Below, in pieces: positions 17,068-26,120 of a stretch of 64,000 bases of DNA. The stretch covers positions 1-64,000 of the forward strand of contig NZ_JANFNH010000037.1 in the NCBI RefSeq assembly GCF_024436055.1, in the 5' to 3' direction. The notes beneath the pieces are model-generated. The model saw nothing but the letters and a program-made list of their open reading frames with translations, was not told where the DNA came from and made no database searches. Positions within the stretch are counted from its first letter, which is position 1, and each line of letters begins with the position of its first letter. The position numbers and the translations under genes were made by a program. The stretch is from Streptantibioticus rubrisoli. GTDB lineage: Bacteria > Actinomycetota > Actinomycetes > Streptomycetales > Streptomycetaceae.

Positions 17068-19028
17068 CGCTGGACTCCACCCAAGTCCGCCTCGTTGACG
17101 ACCACTTGGTGCTGGTATGAGAACACCAGCTCGTGTGCCGCGACGTCGATCCGCTCGGCCGGCGCGCCGCGCCGCCCGGTGATCGGGTCGGCGGGGAACA
17201 GCCGGACCTCCTCCACCAGGCCGCTCCCGGCGACCCGCTGGAGCACCCCGAAGACCTCCCCGTACTGAACGGGTCTGCCGAACGCCCAGCCGTTCCCGGC
17301 CGTCCCGCCGCGCAGCGGGTTGAGGTGGCGGTACAGCGCCGCGAGCGCGGCCTCGCGCACCCGGTCCGCCTGACCGGCGGGCACCACCAGCCGGGCGACC
17401 ACCGTGACGCCCTGGTAGGCGGGCGGCTCCACGACGAGACGCGTCCCGATGAGGCGCCGCTCATCCAGCTGGGTCGCGATCGCGCTCAACACCTGTTCGG
17501 AGGGGATCAGTTGCTCGAAGCGCAACCGGTCGCCGTCGTCCGCGACCGCCTCGGGCACCACAAGCACCCGCACCGCACCGCCCTCACCGGCGGTGGCGGG
17601 CACACAGCGCACCCGGCGCACCGACGGCGCGGCCTGCCGAGCCACGATCTCGTAGTCCTCGGCGGTGACGGCACGCTCCTGCATACGCAACGCGTTCGGC
17701 GCCCGCAGCTTCGCGTTGTCGACGCTCTCCCCGTCGACGCCGCCGCGCGCCGCCTCCCGGTTCTCCACCCGGGCGACGTACGGAACGGAGCTGCGCAGCA
17801 CGGAAATCGCGCCGCGCGCGACGTTCCCGCCCGCCCCGCCGCCGGTCCGATAGCGGAGCACCCGTACGTGCGCGCCCTTCTCGGGCACGGCGCCGTACGT
17901 GCGCAACGATCCGTCGGGCTCGCGTACGGCGGGCGGGAACGCGAACGTGCCCGAAGTCGCGTCGATCACCACGTGACGGTCGTCCGGCGACGAGTTGCCG
18001 AAGTGCTCGACCGCCCGCCACGTCTGCCAGCCCTGGTCCGAGGACACCTCGACGACGGGCGGCTCCCCGTCGAGCAGGATCGGCGGCCGGGCCACGGAGA
18101 ACCGCTGGCCCGCGACCCCCTCGGATATCCCGAGGGACACGTCGGTGACGGTCTCCGCGTGCTCGACGGGCGCCGTGCCGCCGACGGTGAACACCTCAGC
18201 CTCGCGGACCGTCGGTGACTCCGAGTAGAACGGCTGCCCAGGCTCCGGCTCCGTGACCCGGCAGCGCAGCCAGCCCCCGCGGGTGCCCGCGACCACCGAA
18301 GCGGTGTGCCCCGGCGGAACGTAGACGATCACCTCGCCCGGCCGGTTGAGCCCGCCGGTCGTGTCGGAGCCGGTCTCACAGGGCAGCCAGCGCGCGCCGT
18401 CCCACGCCTCCCACACCAGCGGCGGCTGGCGCGGGTCGACGCCGACGCCCTCGACGCGGCTGTCGAGGTGTATGGAGAGGATGCACCGGGGGACGGCGGC
18501 GGGCAGCCTGAACAGCATCGCGTCACCGGGCGCGGGGGCGGCCTGGAAGCATCGGATGTCCCGGGCCTCGGCGAGCGCCGTCGTGCGGTCCGTCTGCTCC
18601 CCGCTGACCGGCGCCGTCACCAGGCGGGTCAACTCACTGGGCAGGATGGGAAGTTCCTCGGTGGTGGCGAACACCACTCCTTCGTCGGACTCGCTGCGTG
18701 CCGTCGCGACCTCGGTCCCGGCCCGCAGCGTCACCGTCTCGGGCTGCGGCGCCGACAGCCAGAAGTCGACTTCGGCGGTGGCCGCCGCAGGCGGGAACAG
18801 CCGGATGCCGAGCAGGTCGAGGAACGCCGAATAGTTCTTCTCCGGCACCCGGTTGAGGCGGTACAGGAGCTGGTCGACCATGTACGCGAACGTCTCGATC
18901 AGCGTCACGCCTGGGTCCGAGACGTTGTGGTCGGTCCACTCCGGGGCGCGCTGTTGCACGTACCGCTTGGCTTCGTCGACGAGTTGCTGGAAGCGGCGGT
19001 CGTCCAGATTCGGTGAGGGCAGGGCCAT
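17064..19028 (-). CDS. eCIS baseplate wedge, J-like protein (Afp11-type)
   Basis: The 654-residue protein opens with MALPSPNLDDRRFQQLVDEA and SDPGVTLIETFAYMVDQLLY, the hallmark start of the putative baseplate-assembly proteins of eCIS, related to T4 gp6 and P2 J. A central beta-rich insertion is followed by the gpJ core (LRAPNALRMQERAVTAEDYE) and a C-terminal domain. Its start codon overlaps the stop of the gp25-like gene (TGATG). The product forms the main ring of the baseplate around the spike. Confidence 0.9.
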   Translation of the reverse strand: MALPSPNLDDRRFQQLVDEAKRYVQQRAPEWTDHNVSDPGVTLIETFAYMVDQLLYRLNRVPEKNYSAFLDLLGIRLFPPAAATAEVDFWLSAPQPETVTLRAGTEVATARSESDEGVVFATTEELPILPSELTRLVTAPVSGEQTDRTTALAEARDIRCFQAAPAPGDAMLFRLPAAVPRCILSIHLDSRVEGVGVDPRQPPLVWEAWDGARWLPCETGSDTTGGLNRPGEVIVYVPPGHTASVVAGTRGGWLRCRVTEPEPGQPFYSESPTVREAEVFTVGGTAPVEHAETVTDVSLGISEGVAGQRFSVARPPILLDGEPPVVEVSSDQGWQTWRAVEHFGNSSPDDRHVVIDATSGTFAFPPAVREPDGSLRTYGAVPEKGAHVRVLRYRTGGGAGGNVARGAISVLRSSVPYVARVENREAARGGVDGESVDNAKLRAPNALRMQERAVTAEDYEIVARQAAPSVRRVRCVPATAGEGGAVRVLVVPEAVADDGDRLRFEQLIPSEQVLSAIATQLDERRLIGTRLVVEPPAYQGVTVVARLVVPAGQADRVREAALAALYRHLNPLRGGTAGNGWAFGRPVQYGEVFGVLQRVAGSGLVEEVRLFPADPITGRRGAPAERIDVAAHELVFSYQHQVVVNEADLGGVQR

Positions 19029-19462
19029 CAGCTCGCCTCTCCGTACGAGGCGCCGTCCACGGCGCCCTCTTGGGAGGGGATCGTGTAGAAGGGGAAGACC
19101 AGGTTGCGGCGGTCGTTGGTGGATCGCACCGTGTACCGCACGTCGATGTAGAGGACGCCATCGTCCACCGCGTCGAACGCGATGGCCACGTCGTTCACCT
19201 CGATACGCGGCTCCCAGCGTTCCAGGGCCACGCGCACCTCCTGGGCGATGAGCCCGGCGGTGGCGCCGTCGCCCGGCGCGAAGACGTAGTCGTGGATGCC
19301 GCACCCGAACTCGGGCCGCATCGGCCGCTCGCCCGGGGCGGTGCCGAGCACGAGCCGTATGGCCTCCTCGATCTCCCGGTCCCGCTCGACCATGCCGATG
19401 CCGCCGGTGGGGCCCACGCGCAGTGGGAAGCCCCAGCCGCGCCCGATGAACTTCTCGCTCAC
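19028..19462 (-). CDS. eCIS baseplate protein, gp25/lysozyme-like (Afp9-type)
   Basis: The 144-residue protein has the gp25 fold signature: IEEAIRLVLGTAPGERPMRP, EFGCGIHDYVFAP and LERWEPRIEV, with the EPR motif conserved in sheath-initiator proteins. The GTG at 19462 overlaps the PAAR stop (GTGA), which fixes the start. In contractile systems this subunit docks the first sheath ring on the baseplate. Confidence 0.9.
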   Translation of the reverse strand: MSEKFIGRGWGFPLRVGPTGGIGMVERDREIEEAIRLVLGTAPGERPMRPEFGCGIHDYVFAPGDGATAGLIAQEVRVALERWEPRIEVNDVAIAFDAVDDGVLYIDVRYTVRSTNDRRNLVFPFYTIPSQEGAVDGASYGEAS

Positions 19463-19770
19463 GCCACCCCCCCGATCAGGACGTTGAACGCGCCGGTCAC
19501 GATCTGCGCCCCGCAGGTCGTTTTGTCCTGCATGCGGGCGGCGGGCAGCCCGCCGATGAGCACCTCGCCGGTCAGGAGCCCGGCCGGATTGGGCAAGACC
19601 AGGTTCGCCGGGCCCAGCTCCACGTGGGGCACGCACTCATGGAGGCTGCCGACGACGGCGGCGGGGCGGCCCCCGATGAGCACGGTGGCGACCGCGAGCG
19701 CCCCCGGGGGCGGGGTGGCGATGATGCCGCCGTGGTTGGTGGCGTCGCCCGTGCGGGCTGCGGGGGGCAT
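19459..19770 (-). CDS. PAAR-repeat spike tip protein (Afp10-type)
   Basis: The 103-residue protein has PAAR features: MPPAARTGDATNHGG, VLIGGRPAAVVGSLHECVPH and LIGGLPAARMQDKTTCG, with His and Cys placed to bind a metal at the tip. The ATG at 19770 has an AAGGAG site. It caps the VgrG needle and sharpens it for membrane piercing. It carries no toxin extension. It sits between the VgrG and gp25 genes, the normal eCIS order. Confidence 0.92.
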   Translation of the reverse strand: MPPAARTGDATNHGGIIATPPPGALAVATVLIGGRPAAVVGSLHECVPHVELGPANLVLPNPAGLLTGEVLIGGLPAARMQDKTTCGAQIVTGAFNVLIGGVA

Positions 19771-19849
19771 GGTCTTCTCTCCTTGCCGGTCCGGATGGCC
19801 GTCCACGGATGGCCGATGATGAGTTGGTCAACAGCCGGTTTCAGTTATT

Positions 19850-21679
19850 TCAGTTGATGCGAATGAGAGCCGCCTTCACAACGGCGAGCAGACCGCCGTC
19901 GACGTTGACCTCGGTCTTGCCGTTGATGTTCACCGAGGTGCCGTCCACCTTGACTTCGGTCTTGCCGCTGATGTCCACCGAGGCGCCCTTCACGGTCACG
20001 TTGCCCGTGCCCGCGTCGAGGGTGATCCCGGAGGGGGACAGGGTCACGGAGCTCATCGGACGAGAACCGCTCGAGTCGTACACGGTCATGGAGACGCGGT
20101 TGCGGCGCTCGTCGAGCCGGACTTCGAGCCGTTTGTCGCCGCTGGCGAGCCGCACGCCGGCGGGCCCCCTGCCCGGGGCGTCGAGCAGCTCGACGCGGTT
20201 GCCCGAACGGGACACCAGGGAGCGCCGGTTGACCGTGCCGCGCGAGGAGTCCACGAGGGGTCCCACGTGCGGCGAGGGCTTGTCCACGCCGTTGTACAGG
20301 CCGCCGATGACGTACGGGCTGTCGAGGAGTCCCTGCTCGAACCCGACGAGCACCTCGTCGTTGACCTCGGGGCTGAACACGCCGCCGCCCCCGCGACCGC
20401 CCCACTGCACCGTGCGCACCCAGTCCGTCACGTAGTCGTCGTCCAGCCACGGGAACTTCAGGCGCACCCAGCCGCGCTCGCCGCCGCCCGGCTCGCGGAT
20501 GTTGGTGACCACGCCGATCGCCAGGCCCGGTACGCGCGGCCCCCGGGAGGGTGCGTTGCCGCCGGTGACCAGGCCCGCGAGGGAGCGGTCGGGGGAAGTG
20601 CTGACGAGCAGTGTCGTGCGGTAGCCGCCCTGCGGTTCGAGGACGTGGTGAGCGGCGGTCGCCGTGTAGCGCCCGCTGAACGCGGGGCCGACGTTGCCGA
20701 GTGCCACGGGCAGACCGGCACGCAGCATGGGGTTTCCCTCGACGACCGCCTCCAGCTCGGTGAAGCCCGAACTCACCGACCCGGCAACGGCATGGGCCAC
20801 CGCCTCGGTCTCCGCTTGTGTGCGGTACGGCATGTCGGTGACGGTCAGCCGGGACGACCCGCCGAACGCGCTGCTGACCACCGACGGCTGCATCCCCGGC
20901 GTCACCGTCTGGCTGCGCACGGACGGCTGCCGGGTCACCAGCGGGGTTTTCGTGTTGACGTCCCAGCCCCGCACCTCGACGCTCCCGGCCCCGTCGGCGC
21001 TGGTGAGGACCGCCCGCAGGGCCAGGAGGTTGCGCGAGTACTCAAGGACCATCGGGTCCTGCGTGGCCGGTGTCGAGGGGGCGGGCGCGGACGCGGCGGG
21101 GTTCGGTCTCACGAACTGGAGCAGCCCCTTGTCGTCGACGCGCACCTGCGCGCCGCTCTCACCGGCCAGGAACTGCAGGAAGTCCCAGTCCGAGACGTTG
21201 GCCTGGGACAACTGTCGGTACGTGATCGGGGCGGCTTCGACGCGCCCGCAGGCGAGCCCGGCCCCGGCGGCGACTTTGCGTACGATGGCGGAGGCCGTCA
21301 TGTTGCGGTAGGCCACCACCTTGCGGCCGCGTTGCAGCCGGTGTGCCTTCGAGTACGCGCGCACCACGGTGAACGACCCGGTCGTGTCGCTGTCCAGTTC
21401 GAGGGCCGTCACCTCCCCGGCGAACAGCAGCTCCCGTGCCTGCCCTTGGACGGTGACGACCGAGACGCGCAACTCGGTGCCGATGGTGATGCCGGTCGCT
21501 TTGAGCAGTTCGTGGTCCGGGTCGCGGTACGTGAGGACCGCGGCGTCGGGCAGCCCGACGTTCTCGTCGACCACGCAACTCACCAACTGCGTGATCCACT
21601 CGGTCGGCAGCTCAGCGGGAGCCTCCACGATCGGGTCGGCGGCGAAGGACCGGCCGCCCTGCGCCTCGGGGGTGGTCAT
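19850..21679 (-). CDS. VgrG-like spike protein (Afp8-type)
   Basis: The 609-residue protein combines a gp27-like hub (YRDPDHELLKATGITIGTEL, LLFAGEVTALELDSD, DWDFLQFLAGESG), a gp5 OB-fold (GRGGGGVFSPEVNDEVLVGF) and a C-terminal triple-stranded beta-helix of short repeats (VDISGKTEVKVDGTSVNING). It ends without an effector domain. The ATG overlaps the LysM gene stop (ATGA). A trimer forms the central needle of the injection particle. Confidence 0.93.
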   Translation of the reverse strand: MTTPEAQGGRSFAADPIVEAPAELPTEWITQLVSCVVDENVGLPDAAVLTYRDPDHELLKATGITIGTELRVSVVTVQGQARELLFAGEVTALELDSDTTGSFTVVRAYSKAHRLQRGRKVVAYRNMTASAIVRKVAAGAGLACGRVEAAPITYRQLSQANVSDWDFLQFLAGESGAQVRVDDKGLLQFVRPNPAASAPAPSTPATQDPMVLEYSRNLLALRAVLTSADGAGSVEVRGWDVNTKTPLVTRQPSVRSQTVTPGMQPSVVSSAFGGSSRLTVTDMPYRTQAETEAVAHAVAGSVSSGFTELEAVVEGNPMLRAGLPVALGNVGPAFSGRYTATAAHHVLEPQGGYRTTLLVSTSPDRSLAGLVTGGNAPSRGPRVPGLAIGVVTNIREPGGGERGWVRLKFPWLDDDYVTDWVRTVQWGGRGGGGVFSPEVNDEVLVGFEQGLLDSPYVIGGLYNGVDKPSPHVGPLVDSSRGTVNRRSLVSRSGNRVELLDAPGRGPAGVRLASGDKRLEVRLDERRNRVSMTVYDSSGSRPMSSVTLSPSGITLDAGTGNVTVKGASVDISGKTEVKVDGTSVNINGKTEVNVDGGLLAVVKAALIRIN

Positions 21680-22398
21680 CGTGTCTCCTCCCGTACGGCA
21701 CTCTGCGCGTCCGGCACGAGCAGTTCCGTGCCGGGCACGAGCACCATGGGATCGTCGATGCCGTTGGCCTCCGCGATCATCCGCCAGGCCGTGGCGTCCC
21801 CGTACTCCCGCCAGGCGAGCAGCGGCAGGCTGTCGCCCGCCACGACCCGGTGGGTGCTGCGCGCCTCACGCGCACCCGAGGTGGGGTTCTGGCCCGGCGG
21901 GTCGACGCTGGCCTCCTCGATGGACAGACTGCACTTCGCGCGCAGGGGCTTCCCGTCGACATCGAACAGCGTGTAGTCCACGGAGAGTTGGGACACCACA
22001 CCGTTGAACGCCGTTGTTTTGGTGGAACCCCAGTTGAAGCGCACCCAGGGGCTCGCGGGTTTCTTCCGCGCGAGACTTCTCTGCGTCGGCACACACGCCT
22101 TCATCAGCTTCTCGACTGTCCGTTCCACCGAGTTGTCGTGCTTTGCCGTCCCGTCGAGGAACACTTCCAGGCTCAGCGAACGCGGCCCGCTGCCGACGAA
22201 CTCGGGCAGCGCGGACTGCCCCGCCATCCGGGAGGGAGTGCGCCGCCACTCGGTGTTCTTGCTCAGCGACAGGGACGACGGGTTGAACTGCAGCTCGATC
22301 AGCTCAAGCACGCCGCCAGGCTTCGCGCCGACCCTCGCGGGCGGCTCCATGATGGTGAGCTGGGCACGGGTTCGGCTCGTGCCGACTGCGGGGGACAT
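21676..22398 (-). CDS. eCIS tube-initiator protein with LysM domain (Afp7-type)
   Basis: The 240-residue protein has the N-terminal CIS-tube fold (IELQFNPSSLSLSKNTEWR, GPRSLSLEVFLDG) and a C-terminal LysM module (HRVVAGDSLPLLAWREYGDA, WRMIAEANGIDDPMVLVPGT). In characterised particles this protein links the VgrG hub to the first tube ring, and its LysM domain clamps subunits rather than binding peptidoglycan. It is translationally coupled to vgrG. Confidence 0.9.
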   Translation of the reverse strand: MSPAVGTSRTRAQLTIMEPPARVGAKPGGVLELIELQFNPSSLSLSKNTEWRRTPSRMAGQSALPEFVGSGPRSLSLEVFLDGTAKHDNSVERTVEKLMKACVPTQRSLARKKPASPWVRFNWGSTKTTAFNGVVSQLSVDYTLFDVDGKPLRAKCSLSIEEASVDPPGQNPTSGAREARSTHRVVAGDSLPLLAWREYGDATAWRMIAEANGIDDPMVLVPGTELLVPDAQSAVREETR

Positions 22399-22480
22399 GC
22401 CGTCTCCTCCTTCCGGTTGCGGTCATGGCGTTGGCGACGTGCACAAGGGCCTTGTGAGGCTGAGTGATTGACGGGAAACG

Positions 22481-22909
22481 TCAGGAGATCTCCAGCCCCT
22501 CGTGTGCGATCTCCAGGGTCTCTATGGCGGCCTCCGAGTTGGCGGGATCGAATGACGGGCCCTGCCAGCGGACCGGCACGATGCCGAAGACCTGCCAGCT
22601 GATGATGGGGGTGAGATTCGGCCTGAGCGCGACGATCTCCCCGTCCTTGGGCACGACATGCTGGATGATCTGCTCGAACCAGCGCGCGATCTTGGCCGTG
22701 TCCTTGGTGACGGGTCGGGTCAGCGTGATGTTCGACCAGGTGACGCGGCCCGGCAGTTGCCAGTCGAAGCCGTTGTTGCCGCCCTCGGCGTACGTCTCGA
22801 TCTCGACCTGGGCGCCGAGCCCCGAGCAGGTCTGGAAGGTGCCCAGGTCGTTGTTGCCGATGGCGAGCCTGAAGAACGGCGTTGTCGCGAAGATGTCGTC
22901 GGTGGTCAT
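22481..22909 (-). CDS. eCIS tail-tube protein 2 (gp19-like, Afp5-type)
   Basis: The 142-residue protein has the T4 gp19-like beta-barrel pattern: FFRLAIGNNDLGTFQTCSGL, VEIETYAEGGNNG and LEIAHEGLEI at the end. It is a paralogue of the main inner tube gene at 26605-27045, but more divergent. In eCIS the second tube protein forms the adaptor ring next to the hub. It lies between the proline-rich protein and the LysM protein. Confidence 0.9.
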   Translation of the reverse strand: MTTDDIFATTPFFRLAIGNNDLGTFQTCSGLGAQVEIETYAEGGNNGFDWQLPGRVTWSNITLTRPVTKDTAKIARWFEQIIQHVVPKDGEIVALRPNLTPIISWQVFGIVPVRWQGPSFDPANSEAAIETLEIAHEGLEIS

Positions 22910-22927
22910 GTGGCGGGTCCCTAGTTG

Positions 22928-25900
22928 TCAGCGGCGGCCGTCGTACAGCCGTCCGGCACGTTCTCGTCCACGGCGCAGATCGGCGCGCAACAGCCGGGCC
23001 ACCGGGTCGATGAGCCGCCGGGCGAGATCTTCCACGTCGATTCCGTCGCCGTGCTGCGGTGGCACCGGGCTCTTCTCGGCGGACGACGAGGACTTCTTGA
23101 CCGGTACGGGTATGCGCGAGCGGGGCGGCGCGGAGCGCACTGGAACGTCGGTGGCGCCGCCCTCTTCGGGGGTGCGCTGGATCGCGGCCGCCGAGGCCGC
23201 CGCCTTGAACGGCGCGGTGGGGCGGCCGTGCGGGTTGGGCGCGTCGGGGGCCCCTGCGTCCGGGAACCGGGGGACCGTCGTCGGTGGCGCCGTCGCGATC
23301 GGCAGGCGCTGTACCGGTGCTGTCGCGGTGGGTGCGACGGGCGGTGCGGGACGTACGACCGGGGTGCGGTGCGGCGCGCGCACCCCGGGGACGGTGCCCG
23401 CGCCGGATGGGTGGGCGGAGCCCTGATCCAGGGGTGCGGGATCCCGCGCCGCGAGGGGGGACCGCACCGCCGGGAGTGCGGTGTGCACCACCGGAGGCGG
23501 GCCGTTCGAGGTCCGTAACCCATCGCGACGCGCGGGCCCGTCCCGGTGCTGGGACGTCCTCGGTGAGCGGGGCGTGCCCGGCTGCAGCGAGGGCTGCGGT
23601 CGGGAGGGCGCCGTCTGCACGGCGGTCACCGGATCGCGGTTCCATCGCGCGGCGACAACCGGACGGGTGGTGGCGGCAGGCGGAGTGGGCGACGTCGCCG
23701 AAAAGTCTGCACGCGTCACGGTGTTCACGCCGAGCGACCGCTCGGGCAGCAGTGCGCGTGACCGTTGCAGAACCGGCAGGGCGGCGGCCCGTGCGGCGCC
23801 GTACAGGGACCGTCCCGTCGCGCGCGCCTTGGCCAAGGGGGTGCTGCGCGTCGCAGCCGCGCGCTGCGCGGAGGCTGTGTGGTCAGTCCGTTGTGCGGGG
23901 GAAGTCGCGGACGCGGCGGGCGAGATGGGGTTGACGGGCGCGATAGTCCGCTGCGCCGGGGCGGGGCGCCCGCCCAGCAGCGGGGCACCCGGAGCAGTGG
24001 CCGTCGGTGGCAAGGAGGAGAGCGGTGTGCCGATGCCGCTTCGGGGGCGCGGTCGCGTCCCGCTTGAAGAGGCGTCGGCGCACGGCAGTTGGGGCGTGCC
24101 TGCCGCGGGAGCTGGAGTCGGCCATGAAGGTCCGGCCGGTTCGGGAATGACCTGGCGTTGTACGACGGGCATGGATCCGGGCGGCGCCATCGCCCCGGCG
24201 GGCGGCAACGGGCGTGCGCTGGTGGGGAGTTCATGGAGCGGTTCACCGAGTGGGGGCCGTACGGTCGTGTCCCGCTTCGGGGACGGGGAGGGAGCGGGCA
24301 CGGCATCGCCTTGAATGTCCGCTGTTGCGGGTGGTGTGGGTTCGGGGTCGGCTTGGCGTTGTACGAGGGGCATGGGTCCGGACGGAGTCGGTGACCCGGG
24401 GGCGGGGGTGGCGCTGGCCGGGCTGGGCGCGTGGTGTGGCAAGCGGCGTGCGCTGGTGGGGAGTTCATGGAGCGGTTCACTGAGTGGGGGCCGTACGGGC
24501 CTGTCCCGCTCCGGGGATGGGGAGGGAGCGGAGGGGGAGGTTTCGGGCGCCGCGCTGCGCTGGGCGTCCGGTGTTGTGGGAGCGGGCGTGCGCGGTGCGT
24601 TGCCCGTCGCGGGAGCGGGTGGTGTGGGTTCGGGGTCGGCCTGGCGCTGTACGGGGGGCATGGGTCCGGGCGGAGTCGGTGACCCCGGGGCGAGGGTGGC
24701 GTTGGCGGGGCTGGGCTCGGCGGAGACCAACCGGCCCGCATTGGCGAGTAGTTCACGCACTGGTTCGCCCGGCGCGTGCCGCGCGGGCACGTCCCGCTCC
24801 GGGGCGGGGGAGGTCGAGGGCGTCGCACTGCGCTGGGCGTCCGTCGTCGCCGGAGCCGTACCGGAGGCGGGCCCCGCGGCCCCGGGTGACGCGGCGGGGC
24901 TGCCCGAAAGTGCCGCGTCCGCGCCGCCGCCGAGAGGTGCCGTGACGCGTGGCGTACCGCCGTCGCCCGAACGCGCGGGAGCCTGCGGCGGGAGGGCCGT
25001 CACCCTGCGCAGCGGCATGGCCGGCCGGAGCGCGACAGTCAGATCGGGACCGACCCGTCGCGGCCGGGCCGGTACGCCGTCGCCCGCGCGCGGCGAGGGC
25101 GAGGGCGCACCGGGAGCCGCGACGGGAGGTGTCGGCGCGCCGCCCTCACGTGGAACCGCGGCTCGCTGCACGGAAGGTGAGGTGGCCGGGCGAAGCTGCC
25201 GCTTGGGGAGTACGAGGGCGTCGGGGCTGAGTTGCCGCGGGCGTACGGTGTGCGAGGCCGCACCGCCTGGCGTGTCGCCCTGGTGCGAGTGGGAGCCATC
25301 CGTCGTACCGCCCTGCCGCCCGCCCGCGCCGACTGTCGGGTGGATCTGACGTGAGCGTGGTCCGCCCGTCGTGCCTTCCCCGCCTGCGGGTGTGGCTCCG
25401 CCGCCTACCTCCCGCCGCGGGTTCGCCGGGCTCGCACTGGTGCCTCGTCGCTGGGCTGCCGTGTGCCCGGCGTCCCCGGCTCGTACCGAGCGGCGTACAG
25501 GCGGCGCGGCGGAACCCCCGGCGCCCGTCCTGGCGGAATGCTCAGGTTCGAAGTCGGGCTCGGCCTCCCGCCGCACCGCGCGCAACAACAGTGGGCCGCC
25601 CGCGGAGACCGAACTGCGGGCAGTCGACGGGCGGGCGACCCCGTGGATCATGCCCACCGGGGCGTCCGGCAGGACCGCGTGGCCGAGGTCCGTCCCGAAG
25701 GAGGGGTTCTGCCACGCGGCGAGTTGCGATCGGAACAGCAGCCCATCACTGACGCCGAGCGCCGAGCGCGCGATCGTCACCGTCGGCTGGGCGACCTGTC
25801 GCCAGCCGCCGTCCCAATCGCCGAGCGGATGAGCCTGTGCTGGTCCGGTCTGCGAGGACGGCTGCGGGGCCTGGGCAGACGTCAGGGACGGCCGGTCCGG

Positions 25901-25957
25901 GGCGAACCCCTCAACCGGCCGGTCCGCGTCGCGACGGAACCTGTCCCAGAACGCCAT
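22928..25957 (-). CDS. Large proline-rich, QR-motif repeat protein of the eCIS locus
   Basis: The 1009-residue protein has a short conserved head (residues 1-110, with VAQPTVTIARSALGVSDGLL and VLPDAPVGMIHG), then about 850 residues of low-complexity Pro/Ala/Thr/Ser sequence. Short motifs of the form VQRQ, AQRT, VQRL and IQRT recur, and imperfect repeats contain EPLHELPTSARRL. A conserved amphipathic tail follows (VEDLARRLIDPVARLLRADL). The ATG at 25957 has a GAAGGTGG site. The gene lies where other eCIS loci carry small structural genes. A role in tube-lumen packing, cargo loading or length control is possible, but no function is shown by the sequence. Confidence 0.7.
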   Translation of the reverse strand: MAFWDRFRRDADRPVEGFAPDRPSLTSAQAPQPSSQTGPAQAHPLGDWDGGWRQVAQPTVTIARSALGVSDGLLFRSQLAAWQNPSFGTDLGHAVLPDAPVGMIHGVARPSTARSSVSAGGPLLLRAVRREAEPDFEPEHSARTGAGGSAAPPVRRSVRAGDAGHTAAQRRGTSASPANPRREVGGGATPAGGEGTTGGPRSRQIHPTVGAGGRQGGTTDGSHSHQGDTPGGAASHTVRPRQLSPDALVLPKRQLRPATSPSVQRAAVPREGGAPTPPVAAPGAPSPSPRAGDGVPARPRRVGPDLTVALRPAMPLRRVTALPPQAPARSGDGGTPRVTAPLGGGADAALSGSPAASPGAAGPASGTAPATTDAQRSATPSTSPAPERDVPARHAPGEPVRELLANAGRLVSAEPSPANATLAPGSPTPPGPMPPVQRQADPEPTPPAPATGNAPRTPAPTTPDAQRSAAPETSPSAPSPSPERDRPVRPPLSEPLHELPTSARRLPHHAPSPASATPAPGSPTPSGPMPLVQRQADPEPTPPATADIQGDAVPAPSPSPKRDTTVRPPLGEPLHELPTSARPLPPAGAMAPPGSMPVVQRQVIPEPAGPSWPTPAPAAGTPQLPCADASSSGTRPRPRSGIGTPLSSLPPTATAPGAPLLGGRPAPAQRTIAPVNPISPAASATSPAQRTDHTASAQRAAATRSTPLAKARATGRSLYGAARAAALPVLQRSRALLPERSLGVNTVTRADFSATSPTPPAATTRPVVAARWNRDPVTAVQTAPSRPQPSLQPGTPRSPRTSQHRDGPARRDGLRTSNGPPPVVHTALPAVRSPLAARDPAPLDQGSAHPSGAGTVPGVRAPHRTPVVRPAPPVAPTATAPVQRLPIATAPPTTVPRFPDAGAPDAPNPHGRPTAPFKAAASAAAIQRTPEEGGATDVPVRSAPPRSRIPVPVKKSSSSAEKSPVPPQHGDGIDVEDLARRLIDPVARLLRADLRRGRERAGRLYDGRR
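24155..24810 (-). repeat. Imperfect in-frame tandem repeats inside the proline-rich gene
   Basis: About three degenerate units of roughly 200-300 bases encode the order PSPERD, EPLHELPTSAR, PAPGSPTP, MPLVQRQADPEPTPPA. DNA-level similarity between units is high (for example around 24220-24270 and 24450-24500), pointing to recent expansion. Confidence 0.65.
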
Positions 25958-25961
25958 CCGT

Positions 25962-26120
25962 TCAACCACCTTCGTTCGCACGGGTGTTGATCCGCGCTAT
26001 CTCTCGCACCCACTGCTGACGTTCGGCGTGGGTGAGGTCGAGGATGTCCTCACGCTGCCAGTGGAAGTGATAGGCCACGTACGCGATCTCCTCCCGCAGG
26101 CGGGGGAGTGCGTACGTCAC
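25962..26120 (-). CDS. Small eCIS protein, DUF6760-like
   Basis: The 52-residue protein starts at a GTG overlapping the upstream stop (GTGA) and reads TYALPRLREEIAYVAYHFHW, then DILDLTHAERQQWVREIARI. It is a small helical protein with conserved His/Trp, found in eCIS loci next to the tube gene and, as I recall, named DUF6760. Function is unknown; it may be an assembly factor. The coupled start was chosen over the longer frame beginning at 26171. Confidence 0.75.
   Translation of the reverse strand: MTYALPRLREEIAYVAYHFHWQREDILDLTHAERQQWVREIARINTRANEGG

Noticed and set aside
20267-21976. 569-codon plus-strand frame across the VgrG gene
   Set aside because: It lies antisense to a clear VgrG protein and its translation is low-complexity Gly/Arg/His with no family features.
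24155-24810. Tandem repeats as a mobile or regulatory repeat array
   Set aside because: The repeats are in frame with, and fully explained by, the proline-rich protein gene.
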